A stretch of 64,000 nucleotides of DNA from Neoakkermansia glycaniphila (GTDB lineage: Bacteria; Verrucomicrobiota; Verrucomicrobiia; Verrucomicrobiales; Akkermansiaceae), in the NCBI RefSeq assembly GCF_001683795.1, contig NZ_LIGX01000001.1:1-64000 (forward strand). Direction: 5' to 3'. Shown here piece after piece: positions 1 through 9,286 of this stretch (its first letter is position 1; each line of letters begins with the position of its first letter). The translations under genes and the position numbers were made by a program. The notes under the pieces were generated by a model, which saw only the letters and a list, made by a program, of their open reading frames with translations, searched no databases and was not told the DNA's origin.

Positions 1-52
1 AAAACACACATTTTTCGATTAAAAAACAAGAAAAATAGACAAAAAAGCCTAC

Positions 53-100
53 GGCGCCTGCTTTACAGGGTAGAAGACATCGCTTCTCCCGGCAGGCGCC
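53..100 (+). other. Inverted repeat in the leader of the RHS gene
   Basis: GGCGCCTGC (53-61) and GCAGGCGCC (92-100) form a perfect 9-bp inverted repeat with a 30-nt loop, ending 32 nt before the RHS start codon. It may fold in the mRNA leader or be the tail of a terminator from an upstream gene outside the window. No run of T follows, so a leader structure is slightly preferred. Confidence 0.4.
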
Positions 101-132
101 CCGGCAACAAAACCTCAACACACATACACAAC

Positions 133-3100
133 ATGTCTTCACAACAATCCCCCCTCCATCCTTCCCCTGACTTCGTCGAATCCGAAGCCGACCTCGCCAT
201 GAACGGCTACCTGCCCGAAGGCTGGGCTCCCTTTATTCCCGGCGACGCGAATACCGCGGCATTCGCCTTGACCGAACATGCTGCCGACAGCTCGTCCTCG
301 GACAGCGACTCCTCCTCCAGCAGCGATGACTCTTCATCCAGCGACTGGGACGATTCTTCCTCCAGCGATGACGACTCCTCGTCCAGCGACTGGGACGACT
401 CCTCCAGCGACGACAACGACAAGCCCGACACGGAAAACGACCAGTTCTGCAACACCTGCACCTGCACCTGCGCCTGCGGCAAAGACAACGTCGCCAGCGA
501 ATCCTTCTTCACCGAAAACCACCTCGGCAGCACGCAGGACGTCGCCATGAACATCGTCTTCGGCATCGAACCGGACATCGCCGGCTGGTGCCCGGCCACC
601 TTCCAGATTCTGGATCTCAACCCCCATTCCACCAGCTGGCACGACCCGGATATGCCACTGATCTACCGGCTCGGCTTCGTCTTCCAGCACGTCACCGAAT
701 GGAGCATCCAGCACGACCCCTACTCGAAAATCATCACCGTCGTCAAACCTTCAGGCAAAACGCTGCATTACCAATATGCCGGCGGCAAGGACACGGCGGA
801 ACGCGTCGGAGACACCCGCCAGTACTCCTCCCTCGTCCAAATCCTCAATGCAGACAAGACCCCCTGCAAAACAGGCACACCCGTCTATGCGGACTTCACC
901 ACGGCAGACGGAGCCTCCATCCGCTTCAACGTCCCCACAGCGACTGAGATCGGCAAACCTGTTCAACTGGTCACGGCCGACCGCGTCGTCGTCGACCTGG
1001 CCGCCTACGGCAGCAAAATGCGCCTCAAAAAAGACTTCGGCCTCATCAGCGGCATCTGGCACCACCTCGACGGCCTGCTGAACATCCGTGAAACGGAAAT
1101 CCCTGCCGGGAACGGCACAGCCGCATCCTCGCGCATCGTCCTCGAATGGTACCCGAAAAACCAGGTCACGCCTTCCGGCGACTGGTACGCCACCACCGGC
1201 ATGCCGGGCAAAACATGGACTCTGGAGGAAAACAACGCCACACAGGAAGGCAAAACCTACCGCCATCTCGCGATGACCGCCGTTCGCCCCGGCTCACCCG
1301 TCACCCGCGTCGACCGCTATCTCGCAGCCGACGAAACCGTCATCGACATGCCGACGGGCGAAGGCGACCGGCGCATCCGCTACTCCAACGTCCGCACCAT
1401 CCAGTCCGACGGCACATGGGAACACCTGACGACCCGCCGCATGACGAGCGGGGACACAACGCCTACCTCCAGCACACGGCAGATCTACGAACTGATCGAC
1501 GGCATCTGGCAGGAAACAAGCCGTACGGAAGGCTACGGCACCTCCCTCGCACAGACGACCACCTACACCTACGCAGACCTGCGCCTCAGCCGGATTGATT
1601 TTCAAAATGGAAACTATTGCTCTTACCAATACGACAGCAAGAGACGTGTCATCATGGAAGCTACTCCCTGGTCCGGCCGGGATGAGGCGTTGCCGAATGA
1701 GACTTGCGAGCAAGTCAAGATCACTGATTATTCCGATCTTCGTTTCAACGACTACCGCCCGTCCTCCATCCGGCAAATCATTCGCACGGCATCCGGCAAA
1801 GAAACCGAACTCTCCAAAGAAACATATGAATATTGGAATACGGTACTGGAACGTAGCGTCACCGTCAAAAAAACGGCTCTGGGCAGCGAGCTGGAACAAA
1901 CCTCATCCTCCGTCTACTACGGGCCGGATGCACTGCCTCCCTTTGCCGCCGGGCGCATGAAAATGTCCCAAGGCATCAACGGAATCCAAACCGTCTCCTC
2001 CTATGCAGCCACCACGGCACACGGCGCCGCCTACTGCATCACCACGGAACAGCAGGTCGGCAACCAGCCCGTCGCAGGCCAAAGCACGCGCACAGTCTCC
2101 TACATGGCAGCAGACGGCACCGCCACCTGCACGGAAACCTACGCACACACCGGCAACGAATGGTCCCTGCTGACCCGTGAAACATACGAATACGACACCT
2201 ACCGCAACCGCACGAAAACAGTCAAGGCCAACGGACGCACCTCCTCCACCGAATGGATGTGCTGCGGCCCCCTCCGCCAGACCGATGAAGACGGCGTCAT
2301 CACCACCTACTCCTACAACGCTGCGCACCAGCTCATCGAAACCATCCGCTCGGCCACGGCCACCACGCCGGAAACCATCGTCTCCTACACGAGGGATGCG
2401 GCAGGCAGGGCCATCGCCACGCGCACGGACATCGGCCCGATGACCACGACCACCTCCACCGTGTACGACGCCCTCGGCCGCACCGCCTCCACGACGGACG
2501 AATTGGGGCGCACCACGAGATATGAATACAGTGATGACGGACTGACCGAAACCGTCACCTCTCCCACAGGCGCCACAATTGTCACCGCCAGGCACAACGA
2601 CGGCAATATCGACACCATCACCGGAACGGCGCAACAGGCCGAAAAACACATCCAATACCTGAGCTCGGCAGGCCTGTATACGGAAATGCAGAAACAAGAC
2701 GAAAACGGCAACTGGATCCGCATCGGCAACACAATCTCCGACTATTTCGGACAAACCGTCTACGACATCCGCCCTGCAGTCGCAGACGATACATTGATCA
2801 GCACAACATCGCAATACAACGCCAAAGGTCAACTGGTCAGCCAGCAGACGAAAGCCGACGGCGGCAGCTCCGACACAACCATCCTTGCCCCCGTCCTCTA
2901 CGCATACGATGCCATGGGCAACATGGTCAAACAAACCGTCGACCTCTCGCCGAAACCATCCCGCATCACGGAACACGCTCAAACCTACATCTGCGAAGAA
3001 GACGGCGTCTACAGCCAACAAACTACCACTACTTACAACGCCGAGGGCCAGCCGCTCACGCAAACGTCATTGACCCTGACCTCCGACCTTGATCTCGAAC

Positions 3101-5871
3101 TCGCCTCCAAAACCGTCACCATCGACGTCCGCGGCAACCGCAGCGTCCAGTGGACCCACTACGGCACCCCCACCCAGCGCATCAGCTATACCACCCAGCC
3201 GGGCATCGACGCCGTCGCCAGCCAGACCGGCATGGACGGCTTCGTCATCCATGCCACGGACTACGCCGGCATCGTCACCAACTACCGCCGCAGCTACACC
3301 GCCGCCGGCATGGTCATGACGCAAACCGACGGACGTGGCAACGCTACCACCGCCGAATACGACACAGCCGGCCGTCCCGTCAAAACCATCGACGGAGCCG
3401 GTAACGCCACCACCACGGCATACGACCACGTTACCGGCCAGCCCTCCTGCATCACCGATGCGCAGGGCAAAACCGCCTGCTACCGCTACGACATCCGCAG
3501 CCGTAAAACGGCCCAGTACGGCACAGCCGTACAACCCATCGTCTGGGACTACACCGACGATAACCGAATCTCTGACATGTGGACGTGGAAAAATCCGGCC
3601 CAGATAATCGAAACGGATCCTTCCAGCCTTATCAACCAGCCGGAAGCCGAACATACGCTCTGGTCCTATGACGCGGCCACAGGCCTCCTCATCACTAAAC
3701 GGTACGCGGACGACAAAGAAGACACCTACACCTACGACAGCCTCAACCGCCTTGCAAGCAAAAAAGATGCTCGTGATATCACGGCAACCTACACCTACCA
3801 TTCCCTCACCGGGGAACTTGCAGGCACCACCTACAACGACGACACCCCCGCCGTCACCTACGCCTACAACCACCTCGGCCAGCCCACCCAGATCACCGAC
3901 GCCTCCGGCGCCCGCACCTTCCGCTACAACCAATACGGCGAAGTGGAAAGCGAACAAACGGAAGGCCCCGTTGAAAGCATCCTCACCCATACCCGCGACA
4001 CCTGGGGCCGCACGAACGGCTACAGTCTCAAGCACAGGAACGTGCCCATCGACACCGTCGACTACGCCTACGACACCGCCGGACGCCTCGCCGCATCCTC
4101 CGGCTTCGCCTACGCCTACGACACCCAAAGCGGACTCCTCAACCACATCCTCTACCCCTCCGGCCTCCGCCGCGAACACACCTGGCACCCCGACCTCAAC
4201 ATCATCACCGACATCCGCTACAACGGCCTCAACGTCCAAACAGCGCTCCACCCCGACCGCTACCGCTACGACTACGACAGCCTCCTGCGTCCCGTCAGCC
4301 AAAGCGACTACCGCAACGCATCAACCAAACCCACTGTCACCCGCACCTACGCCTACAACGGCCGCAGCGAACTCACCGGTGAAACATCCACCGACGGAAC
4401 CCGGCATGCGTACGCCTACGACAACATCGGCAACCGCATCACCGCGCAAAACAACGCCACGGCAACCTCCTACCAAACCAACCTCGTCAACCAGTACAGC
4501 TCCATCGCCGCACAGGGACAGGCAACCTTCTCCCCCGCCTACGATGCCGCAGGCAACCAAACGCTCATCCGCACCGCCACCGGAGAATGGAACGCCCAAC
4601 ACAACGCCGACAACCGCCCCACCTCCTTCCAACAGGGAGACCGGCGCATCGACAGCGTCTATGACTTCATGGGCCGCCGCATAGAAAAAGCGACAAGTGA
4701 TGATTCCGGCTTGACGAAACGCCTCCGCTACATCTATCATGGATACGTGCAAATTGCCGAAATCGACGCGACGGACGAAACTGCCCTGTACGTCGCGAAA
4801 ACCTACCGGTGGGACCCCTCCGAACCCGTCGCCACACGCCCCCTCGCCCTCACCCTGTGGACGCGTGAAGGCACGGCACGCGAAACCCTCTACTACGCCC
4901 ACGACCTCCGCAAAAACGTCGTCTCACTCTTCGATGGCAAAGGCCTGCGCCGTGCATCCTACCAGTACGACCCCTACGGCAACATCACCTCCATGGAAGG
5001 CGACATGGCCAAGGAAAACCCATTCCGCTTCTCCTCCGAACACCACGACGAAGACCTCGGCCTCGTCTACTACAACTACCGCCACTACAACCCCACCGAT
5101 GGCCGCTGGACCTCACGCGACCCAATCGCTGAACAAGGGGGATGGAATTTGTACGGCTTCGTTGGGAATAGGCCTTTGTACTATACAGATAAATTAGGAT
5201 TAGCTAGCTCCGATCCAAGTAGTCCCTATCATACGGGCCCTTCGCCTTACATTAATAGACAATCAGATAGTCGCCAAACGAATAATAAAAAAATAGACGA
5301 CTCGAGCCCTGAATATGATGGAGAAGAAATAACACCAGAAATGGTTCGTGACTGTATGTATGGTAAAGCCTACATTGATGAACGCACGTGCTGGTTTTGG
5401 TCTACAATAGTCGAATGGAAATATGGACAATGTTTCACTGAACCACTGGGTAGACACAAACGTGCTTATGTTGTTGCAAAGTGGAAGCCATCCAACAGTA
5501 CAACTCTTAAAAATGGGAAAACCTACCCATGTACCAAAGTGATGGATGCCTACGCTAAACGCCGCCAAGATATTCCAGCAATCACTGTGCGTGTTTTTCG
5601 CATTATATGTCAAAACAAAAAAACATTTGAAGAAACCTACTATTTTTCCCTCGGCCACGAAAAACCAACACTATTGGGATTCCGGGATATAAATGAACTC
5701 TCTCAGGCAGATCGTGTTGGCTACGGTAGTGGTTATCAAGGTGGAGGCTTAGCTATTGGTCTTTTTCGTACGGGACTGATTGGTATTCGCTTTCATATTG
5801 AAGCAACAGATGCAAAAGATGGTGGGCATGTAGTTACTATATCAAATAAATCGTATTATTTCGGAGAATAA
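133..5871 (+). CDS. RHS/YD-repeat protein with variable C-terminal domain
   Basis: A 1912-residue RHS-family protein. Residues about 52-100 are an almost pure Ser/Asp tract with repeated SSDWDD units, followed by a Cys-rich patch (CNTCTCTCACG). Residues about 450-1650 carry many YD repeats (for example YDSLNR, YDTAGR, YDNIGNR). The conserved RHS core end is at about 1610-1680, with DPYGN, the YYNYRHYNPTDGRW stretch and RDPIAEQGGWNLYGFVGN. RHS shells encapsulate a toxic C-terminal domain that is cleaved after the core. Here the last ~230 residues are unlike the core, AT-rich and contain several Cys; I do not recognise the fold. No signal peptide is visible, so the export route is unclear. The next gene, an exported Sel1 protein, may be its immunity partner. 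RHS assignment is firm; toxin function is inferred from architecture. Confidence 0.9.
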   Translation: MSSQQSPLHPSPDFVESEADLAMNGYLPEGWAPFIPGDANTAAFALTEHAADSSSSDSDSSSSSDDSSSSDWDDSSSSDDDSSSSDWDDSSSDDNDKPDTENDQFCNTCTCTCACGKDNVASESFFTENHLGSTQDVAMNIVFGIEPDIAGWCPATFQILDLNPHSTSWHDPDMPLIYRLGFVFQHVTEWSIQHDPYSKIITVVKPSGKTLHYQYAGGKDTAERVGDTRQYSSLVQILNADKTPCKTGTPVYADFTTADGASIRFNVPTATEIGKPVQLVTADRVVVDLAAYGSKMRLKKDFGLISGIWHHLDGLLNIRETEIPAGNGTAASSRIVLEWYPKNQVTPSGDWYATTGMPGKTWTLEENNATQEGKTYRHLAMTAVRPGSPVTRVDRYLAADETVIDMPTGEGDRRIRYSNVRTIQSDGTWEHLTTRRMTSGDTTPTSSTRQIYELIDGIWQETSRTEGYGTSLAQTTTYTYADLRLSRIDFQNGNYCSYQYDSKRRVIMEATPWSGRDEALPNETCEQVKITDYSDLRFNDYRPSSIRQIIRTASGKETELSKETYEYWNTVLERSVTVKKTALGSELEQTSSSVYYGPDALPPFAAGRMKMSQGINGIQTVSSYAATTAHGAAYCITTEQQVGNQPVAGQSTRTVSYMAADGTATCTETYAHTGNEWSLLTRETYEYDTYRNRTKTVKANGRTSSTEWMCCGPLRQTDEDGVITTYSYNAAHQLIETIRSATATTPETIVSYTRDAAGRAIATRTDIGPMTTTTSTVYDALGRTASTTDELGRTTRYEYSDDGLTETVTSPTGATIVTARHNDGNIDTITGTAQQAEKHIQYLSSAGLYTEMQKQDENGNWIRIGNTISDYFGQTVYDIRPAVADDTLISTTSQYNAKGQLVSQQTKADGGSSDTTILAPVLYAYDAMGNMVKQTVDLSPKPSRITEHAQTYICEEDGVYSQQTTTTYNAEGQPLTQTSLTLTSDLDLELASKTVTIDVRGNRSVQWTHYGTPTQRISYTTQPGIDAVASQTGMDGFVIHATDYAGIVTNYRRSYTAAGMVMTQTDGRGNATTAEYDTAGRPVKTIDGAGNATTTAYDHVTGQPSCITDAQGKTACYRYDIRSRKTAQYGTAVQPIVWDYTDDNRISDMWTWKNPAQIIETDPSSLINQPEAEHTLWSYDAATGLLITKRYADDKEDTYTYDSLNRLASKKDARDITATYTYHSLTGELAGTTYNDDTPAVTYAYNHLGQPTQITDASGARTFRYNQYGEVESEQTEGPVESILTHTRDTWGRTNGYSLKHRNVPIDTVDYAYDTAGRLAASSGFAYAYDTQSGLLNHILYPSGLRREHTWHPDLNIITDIRYNGLNVQTALHPDRYRYDYDSLLRPVSQSDYRNASTKPTVTRTYAYNGRSELTGETSTDGTRHAYAYDNIGNRITAQNNATATSYQTNLVNQYSSIAAQGQATFSPAYDAAGNQTLIRTATGEWNAQHNADNRPTSFQQGDRRIDSVYDFMGRRIEKATSDDSGLTKRLRYIYHGYVQIAEIDATDETALYVAKTYRWDPSEPVATRPLALTLWTREGTARETLYYAHDLRKNVVSLFDGKGLRRASYQYDPYGNITSMEGDMAKENPFRFSSEHHDEDLGLVYYNYRHYNPTDGRWTSRDPIAEQGGWNLYGFVGNRPLYYTDKLGLASSDPSSPYHTGPSPYINRQSDSRQTNNKKIDDSSPEYDGEEITPEMVRDCMYGKAYIDERTCWFWSTIVEWKYGQCFTEPLGRHKRAYVVAKWKPSNSTTLKNGKTYPCTKVMDAYAKRRQDIPAITVRVFRIICQNKKTFEETYYFSLGHEKPTLLGFRDINELSQADRVGYGSGYQGGGLAIGLFRTGLIGIRFHIEATDAKDGGHVVTISNKSYYFGE

Positions 5872-5886
5872 AAACACATCATTTTC

Positions 5887-5917
5887 ATGCACTTTACCAA
5901 AATATGGTAAAGTGCAT
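5887..5917 (+). other. 13-bp perfect hairpin between RHS and Sel1 genes
   Basis: ATGCACTTTACCA (5887-5899) and TGGTAAAGTGCAT (5905-5917) form a perfect 13-bp stem with a 5-nt loop. It starts 16 nt after the RHS stop and ends 18 nt before the Sel1 start. There is no T-run on either strand, so it is not a classical intrinsic terminator. It could be an operator, an mRNA processing site, or an attenuating structure that lowers expression of the second gene. Confidence 0.6.
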
Positions 5918-5935
5918 GGCAAGTAATCAACACAA

Positions 5936-6562
5936 ATGCAAACTAAAAAAATCATAGGATTCCTAGGCGGTATATTGATCATACAACCGTATTTATTGGC
6001 CGAGTCTATGCACGGCACAAATGAACCGCAACAACAGCAGACTAATGTGGACGAAGTGCTGAAAATGCAAAAACGCCTATATAAAAAAGGCATATTTCGA
6101 TCCGCAATCCCTGCTCCGCCCGACGATATGTTGCAACGAGCAATCAAAGGGGAAATGGAGGGTCAATACCAATTAGGGGGTTGGTTTTATGAGTATATTG
6201 TATACGAGGAACAATGTGTACAAATAAGCGAATCGTGGCTGAAAATGGCAGCATTACAAGGATTAGCGGAAGCCCAATGGCAACTCGGTCATTTATACAG
6301 GAATTATAGAAATAACGAGCAACTGGCCAAATCGTGGTTTAAAAAGTCAATAACCAGTTTTGAAAAACGCACAGATTCCACTGCATATAAATTTTTATAT
6401 GCCATATATTATGACGGTACAGGTACAGAAGTAAATATTGAGAAAGCGAAGGAATATGCGTTGAAATATGTCACCCGTTGCCAACAAGAAAAAACACAGC
6501 CTAGGTGGATAGACCTAGAACCCGAAATACGGGAATACGTTTTAGAACAAACAAAAAAATAA
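5936..6562 (+). CDS. Exported Sel1-repeat protein, candidate immunity protein
   Basis: A 208-residue protein with an N-terminal hydrophobic signal sequence (residues about 1-22, ending near LLAES) and Sel1-like helical repeats in the second half. The clearest repeat pattern is AALQGLAEAQWQLGHLYRN (about 103-121), then an AKSWFKKS segment and a further unit ending AKEYALKY. Sel1 repeats are protein-binding solenoids; some act as immunity proteins beside secreted effectors. It lies 64 nt after the RHS gene and shares the low GC of the RHS C-terminus, unlike the GC-rich RHS core and the downstream genes. That suggests the two were exchanged as a module. The immunity role is inferred from position and composition only. 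Confidence 0.75.
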   Translation: MQTKKIIGFLGGILIIQPYLLAESMHGTNEPQQQQTNVDEVLKMQKRLYKKGIFRSAIPAPPDDMLQRAIKGEMEGQYQLGGWFYEYIVYEEQCVQISESWLKMAALQGLAEAQWQLGHLYRNYRNNEQLAKSWFKKSITSFEKRTDSTAYKFLYAIYYDGTGTEVNIEKAKEYALKYVTRCQQEKTQPRWIDLEPEIREYVLEQTKK

Positions 6563-6831
6563 TATTTTAATATTAATTGCGATAGATAGAAAATAGTTAC
6601 ACGCATTCATTTTATATTTCTGAAATAATCTTTAATACATACCATCTGGAAGTATCGTTACCATGTCGCCTTCCTGCTTTTCATCAGGTAAACGGCCTTG
6701 CTGATTCCAAGGATTTCCCCCTTCTCCCGGCATCGTTATGGAAGAAGCGGATCGTTATTCCATCCAGTCATCTGCCGGGTGGGGGTATTCCCAATCCTCC
6801 GCCCGGATTACCGAGGTTACCTTCCCGATAA
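6563..6831. other. Intergenic stretch, no gene recognised
   Basis: About 270 bp between the Sel1 gene and the ndk terminator. The first 100 bp are AT-rich like the Sel1 gene; the rest returns to normal composition. Short open frames on both strands have no recognisable family or convincing start. It may be debris from earlier RHS-tip exchanges. Confidence 0.4.
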
Positions 6832-6868
6832 AACAAACAACCGCCCCATGCAATGGAGCGGTTGTTTG
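6832..6868 (-). terminator. Intrinsic terminator of ndk
   Basis: On the minus strand CAAACAACCGC pairs with GCGGTTGTTTG across a short loop (whole hairpin 6834-6868), followed by T-rich sequence. It lies about 33 nt past the ndk stop codon. Confidence 0.75.
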
Positions 6869-6900
6869 CGTGTTGAATGAATGTTCGAGGTTGCCGGAGA

Positions 6901-7359
6901 TCAATCCATGCAGCAGGTGAAGAGCTCACCTTCCTTGAAGAAGCGGTGCAGTTCGGCATCGGCGGATTCGGGAGAATCGGAGGCGTGGCAGATGTTCATC
7001 ATGCTGTCTGTGCCGAAGTCGCCGCGGATGGTTCCCTTGTCGGCTTTCTGCGAGTTGGTCGGCCCGAGGAGTTCACGCACGCGGACGATGACGCCGGGGC
7101 CGCTGAGAGCCAGGGCGACCACGGGGGAGCTGGTCATGAAAGTACTCAGTTTCGGGAAGAGAGGTTTGCCGTCGATCACGAGGTCGATGATGTGCGCGTA
7201 ATGTTCGCGAAGCACTTCTTCAGTCAGTTGCATCATCTTGATACCGCGAATGCGAAAACCTTCGTCCAAGAAACGCTTCAGCACGGCGCCGGAGAGATTC
7301 TTGCGCACGCAGTCCGGCTTGAACAGAATCAATGTTGTTTCTTCTTTGGGGTATGGCAT
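6901..7359 (-). CDS. ndk: Nucleoside diphosphate kinase
   Basis: A 152-residue cytoplasmic enzyme that transfers the terminal phosphate of ATP to other (d)NDPs through a phosphohistidine. The N-terminal TLILFKPD matches the family opening, and the active-site motif reads NICHASDS with the phosphorylated His at residue 125 (usual form NxxHGSDS, so Gly is Ala here). Length fits the family. The reading frame extends 23 codons further upstream, but the start at 7359 is preferred because it begins at the conserved N-terminus, has an AAGAAAG purine tract upstream, and a good promoter lies 29-57 nt upstream. Confidence 0.93.
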   Translation of the reverse strand: MPYPKEETTLILFKPDCVRKNLSGAVLKRFLDEGFRIRGIKMMQLTEEVLREHYAHIIDLVIDGKPLFPKLSTFMTSSPVVALALSGPGVIVRVRELLGPTNSQKADKGTIRGDFGTDSMMNICHASDSPESADAELHRFFKEGELFTCCMD

Positions 7360-7387
7360 AGTATATTTTCTTTCTTGGAAGCGGTGA

Positions 7388-7416
7388 GAAATACTCGCTT
7401 CGCCACCGTTTGTCAA
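7388..7416 (-). promoter_or_regulatory. Sigma70-type promoter of ndk
   Basis: On the minus strand TTGACA (7411-7416), a 17-bp spacer and TATTTC (7388-7393). Predicted transcription start about 7381, giving a short leader before the ATG at 7359. Confidence 0.6.
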
Positions 7417-7461
7417 GCGTAAAGGCAAGAAAAACCGCCTGATACGACTTTTTTCCTGCCA

Positions 7462-8292
7462 TCATTCCCCGGCATAGGTCTTGCAGCGGTTGGTCCATCC
7501 CTGCAACCAACGTTGTTCTCCACGGGCTTTCGGGCTGTTGGCGACACGGCGGGCCAATACCCCGGCAGCCGCACGGGAGAATTCGCGGCAGGCTTCGCTG
7601 CCCTGCGGCTGCCCGCGCATGTTTTCGAGGACCTGCAGCAAGCCCCATCCCTGCCCGTTGTAGCGTTCATCGGGGTTGGTTCCCTCGCCCTTGAAGTTCA
7701 CATAGTCCACCAGCGCATACATGCCGCCCGTCGTCCGCGAGAGGGCATGATACCGGGCTTCTACCTCCCGGGGCTGCGACGATGCCGCCAGCATGGCGGG
7801 GAGAGCCTGCCGGGAGCGCGCCATGATGAATTCCGTCTGGAGCCGCACGATGCCGGGCTGGGCGAGCCATGCACGCATTGCATTCACGCGGGGATTCCGG
7901 GCATCAGCCATGAAGGCGGAGCGGCTGCTCCACGGCGGCGTGCCTTGCAGCTCGGAGGGTACGCGAGCGCCCTTCGCCTGAGCGAACCGGACGAACGACG
8001 GCCAGCTTTCTTCGAACGGCCCCCTGTATCCCTTCGGGTACCAGATGAAGTGGCCGATGCCGAGCGAAGGAAATTCTTCCCCGGCATTCCACGAGACGAG
8101 GCCTTCCTGCTTCCCGGCGCATTCATTCTGCCAGATGCGGCCTCCCAGCGCCATCACATCCACCAGGGCATTGCCTTGCGCTGCCTGCGGCACGGCGCCG
8201 GTTTTCCCTCGCGCCGCAGGAGCGGAAGCCGGCACGGGGCTGGTGCAAGATACGGCAGCGGCGGAAAGCAGAACGAGAAGCATCGTCTTCAT
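7462..8292 (-). CDS. Putative lipoprotein with lysozyme-like features
   Basis: A 276-residue protein with a lipoprotein-like signal peptide (MKTMLLVLLSAAAVSC; the -3 position is Ala, so the lipobox is weak). The conserved stretch GRIWQNECAGKQEGLVSWN...FPSLGIGHFIWYPKG has an early Glu and a GIGH segment that recall lysozyme-type active-site regions. I recall similar sequences as a conserved bacterial family of unknown function. The second half is rich in Arg and Trp, without further recognisable motifs. It is convergent with nothing obvious and is transcribed away from rpoZ. Peptidoglycan cleavage is a suggestion, not established. Confidence 0.65.
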   Translation of the reverse strand: MKTMLLVLLSAAAVSCTSPVPASAPAARGKTGAVPQAAQGNALVDVMALGGRIWQNECAGKQEGLVSWNAGEEFPSLGIGHFIWYPKGYRGPFEESWPSFVRFAQAKGARVPSELQGTPPWSSRSAFMADARNPRVNAMRAWLAQPGIVRLQTEFIMARSRQALPAMLAASSQPREVEARYHALSRTTGGMYALVDYVNFKGEGTNPDERYNGQGWGLLQVLENMRGQPQGSEACREFSRAAAGVLARRVANSPKARGEQRWLQGWTNRCKTYAGE

Positions 8293-8450
8293 GAGGGGAT
8301 GATGGCGTTTTCGGCACGGGTTGTCAAGGAGCGCTGGCTTCCATAACCAATTATTTTACCATCTGACACACTCGAGGCTTGCTTCCGCCACTCCGTTCGG
8401 TTAAGTTTTTCCGCTCGCGGGCTCAGAATCCCGCTCGTGTCCCTTTTCTC

Positions 8451-8717
8451 ATGAAGACTGAACTTATTGATAAAGCCGCCCAAGTGGTTCAAGATCCCCA
8501 GTTGTTGGTCAACATCGTCTCCCAGCGCGTTGCCCAGCTCAACTCCGGCCGATCCCCGCTGATTCCGACGACTCCGCACATGGGTGCCGGGGATATCGCC
8601 CTGACCGAGATTATCGAAGGCAAGCTCGTCTGGCAAAAGAAGGAAGAATCCGTCTCCGTATCTACCACAGACGAAGCTTCCGGCGACGACGATTTCCCCT
8701 TCGGCAGCGACAACTGA
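8451..8717 (+). CDS. rpoZ: RNA polymerase omega subunit
   Basis: An 88-residue protein that helps assemble and stabilise RNA polymerase around beta-prime. The segment LLVNIVSQRVAQLNSG followed by ALTEIIEGKL matches the omega core (helix with RVxQL and the A..EI..GKL motif). The tail is acidic (DEASGDDDFPFGSDN). The frame extends 24 codons upstream, but ATG 8451 is where homology begins. It precedes smpB by 86 nt. Confidence 0.85.
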   Translation: MKTELIDKAAQVVQDPQLLVNIVSQRVAQLNSGRSPLIPTTPHMGAGDIALTEIIEGKLVWQKKEESVSVSTTDEASGDDDFPFGSDN

Positions 8718-8803
8718 TTGCCTCAGGTTTTTCCATGACGGCGGCCTGAGTCTTTGCGATTCAGGCCGCTTGTCGATTCATCACCCCACCTTCCTCCCGA
8801 CCA

Positions 8804-9262
8804 ATGGCCTCCGACATCTCCACCAATAAAAAAGCCCGCCGCGATTACGAAATCCTCGAGCAGCATGAGTGCGGCCTCGAGTTGAAAGGCACGGAGGTGA
8901 AATCCATCCGCGCCGGCAAAGTGAACATCTCCGATGCCTTCGCCCGCGTCGAGAAAGGGCAGCTCCTCCTGTACGGCTGCGACATCCAGCCGTGGGAAAC
9001 GGCAGGCGAGTTCTTCCAGCATGCACCGAAACGCCCCCGGCGCATGCTCATGCACAAACGGGAGATCTTCAAGATTGAAATGAAGCTCGCCCAGAAGGGC
9101 TATTCCCTGCCCCTCCTCCGCCTGTACTGGAAGAACGGCAAGGTGAAAGCCGAGATCGGCGTCGGCAAGGGCAAAACGTTCCGCGACCAGCGCTACGATC
9201 TCAAGGCTCGCGTCGAACTGCGCGAAGTGCAGCGCGAAGTCTCCCGGTTCAACCGCCGCTGA
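8804..9262 (+). CDS. smpB: tmRNA-binding protein SmpB
   Basis: A 152-residue RNA-binding protein that delivers tmRNA to stalled ribosomes in trans-translation. It has the family signatures NKKARRDYEILE, the GLELKGTEVKSIRAGKVNISDAFA stretch, and the C-terminal basic tail with GKGKTFRDQRYDLK, needed for tmRNA tagging. Length is normal. The gene for tmRNA is not in this window. Confidence 0.97.
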   Translation: MASDISTNKKARRDYEILEQHECGLELKGTEVKSIRAGKVNISDAFARVEKGQLLLYGCDIQPWETAGEFFQHAPKRPRRMLMHKREIFKIEMKLAQKGYSLPLLRLYWKNGKVKAEIGVGKGKTFRDQRYDLKARVELREVQREVSRFNRR

Positions 9263-9286
9263 CGATCCGTCTCCACGGCGGTTTGA

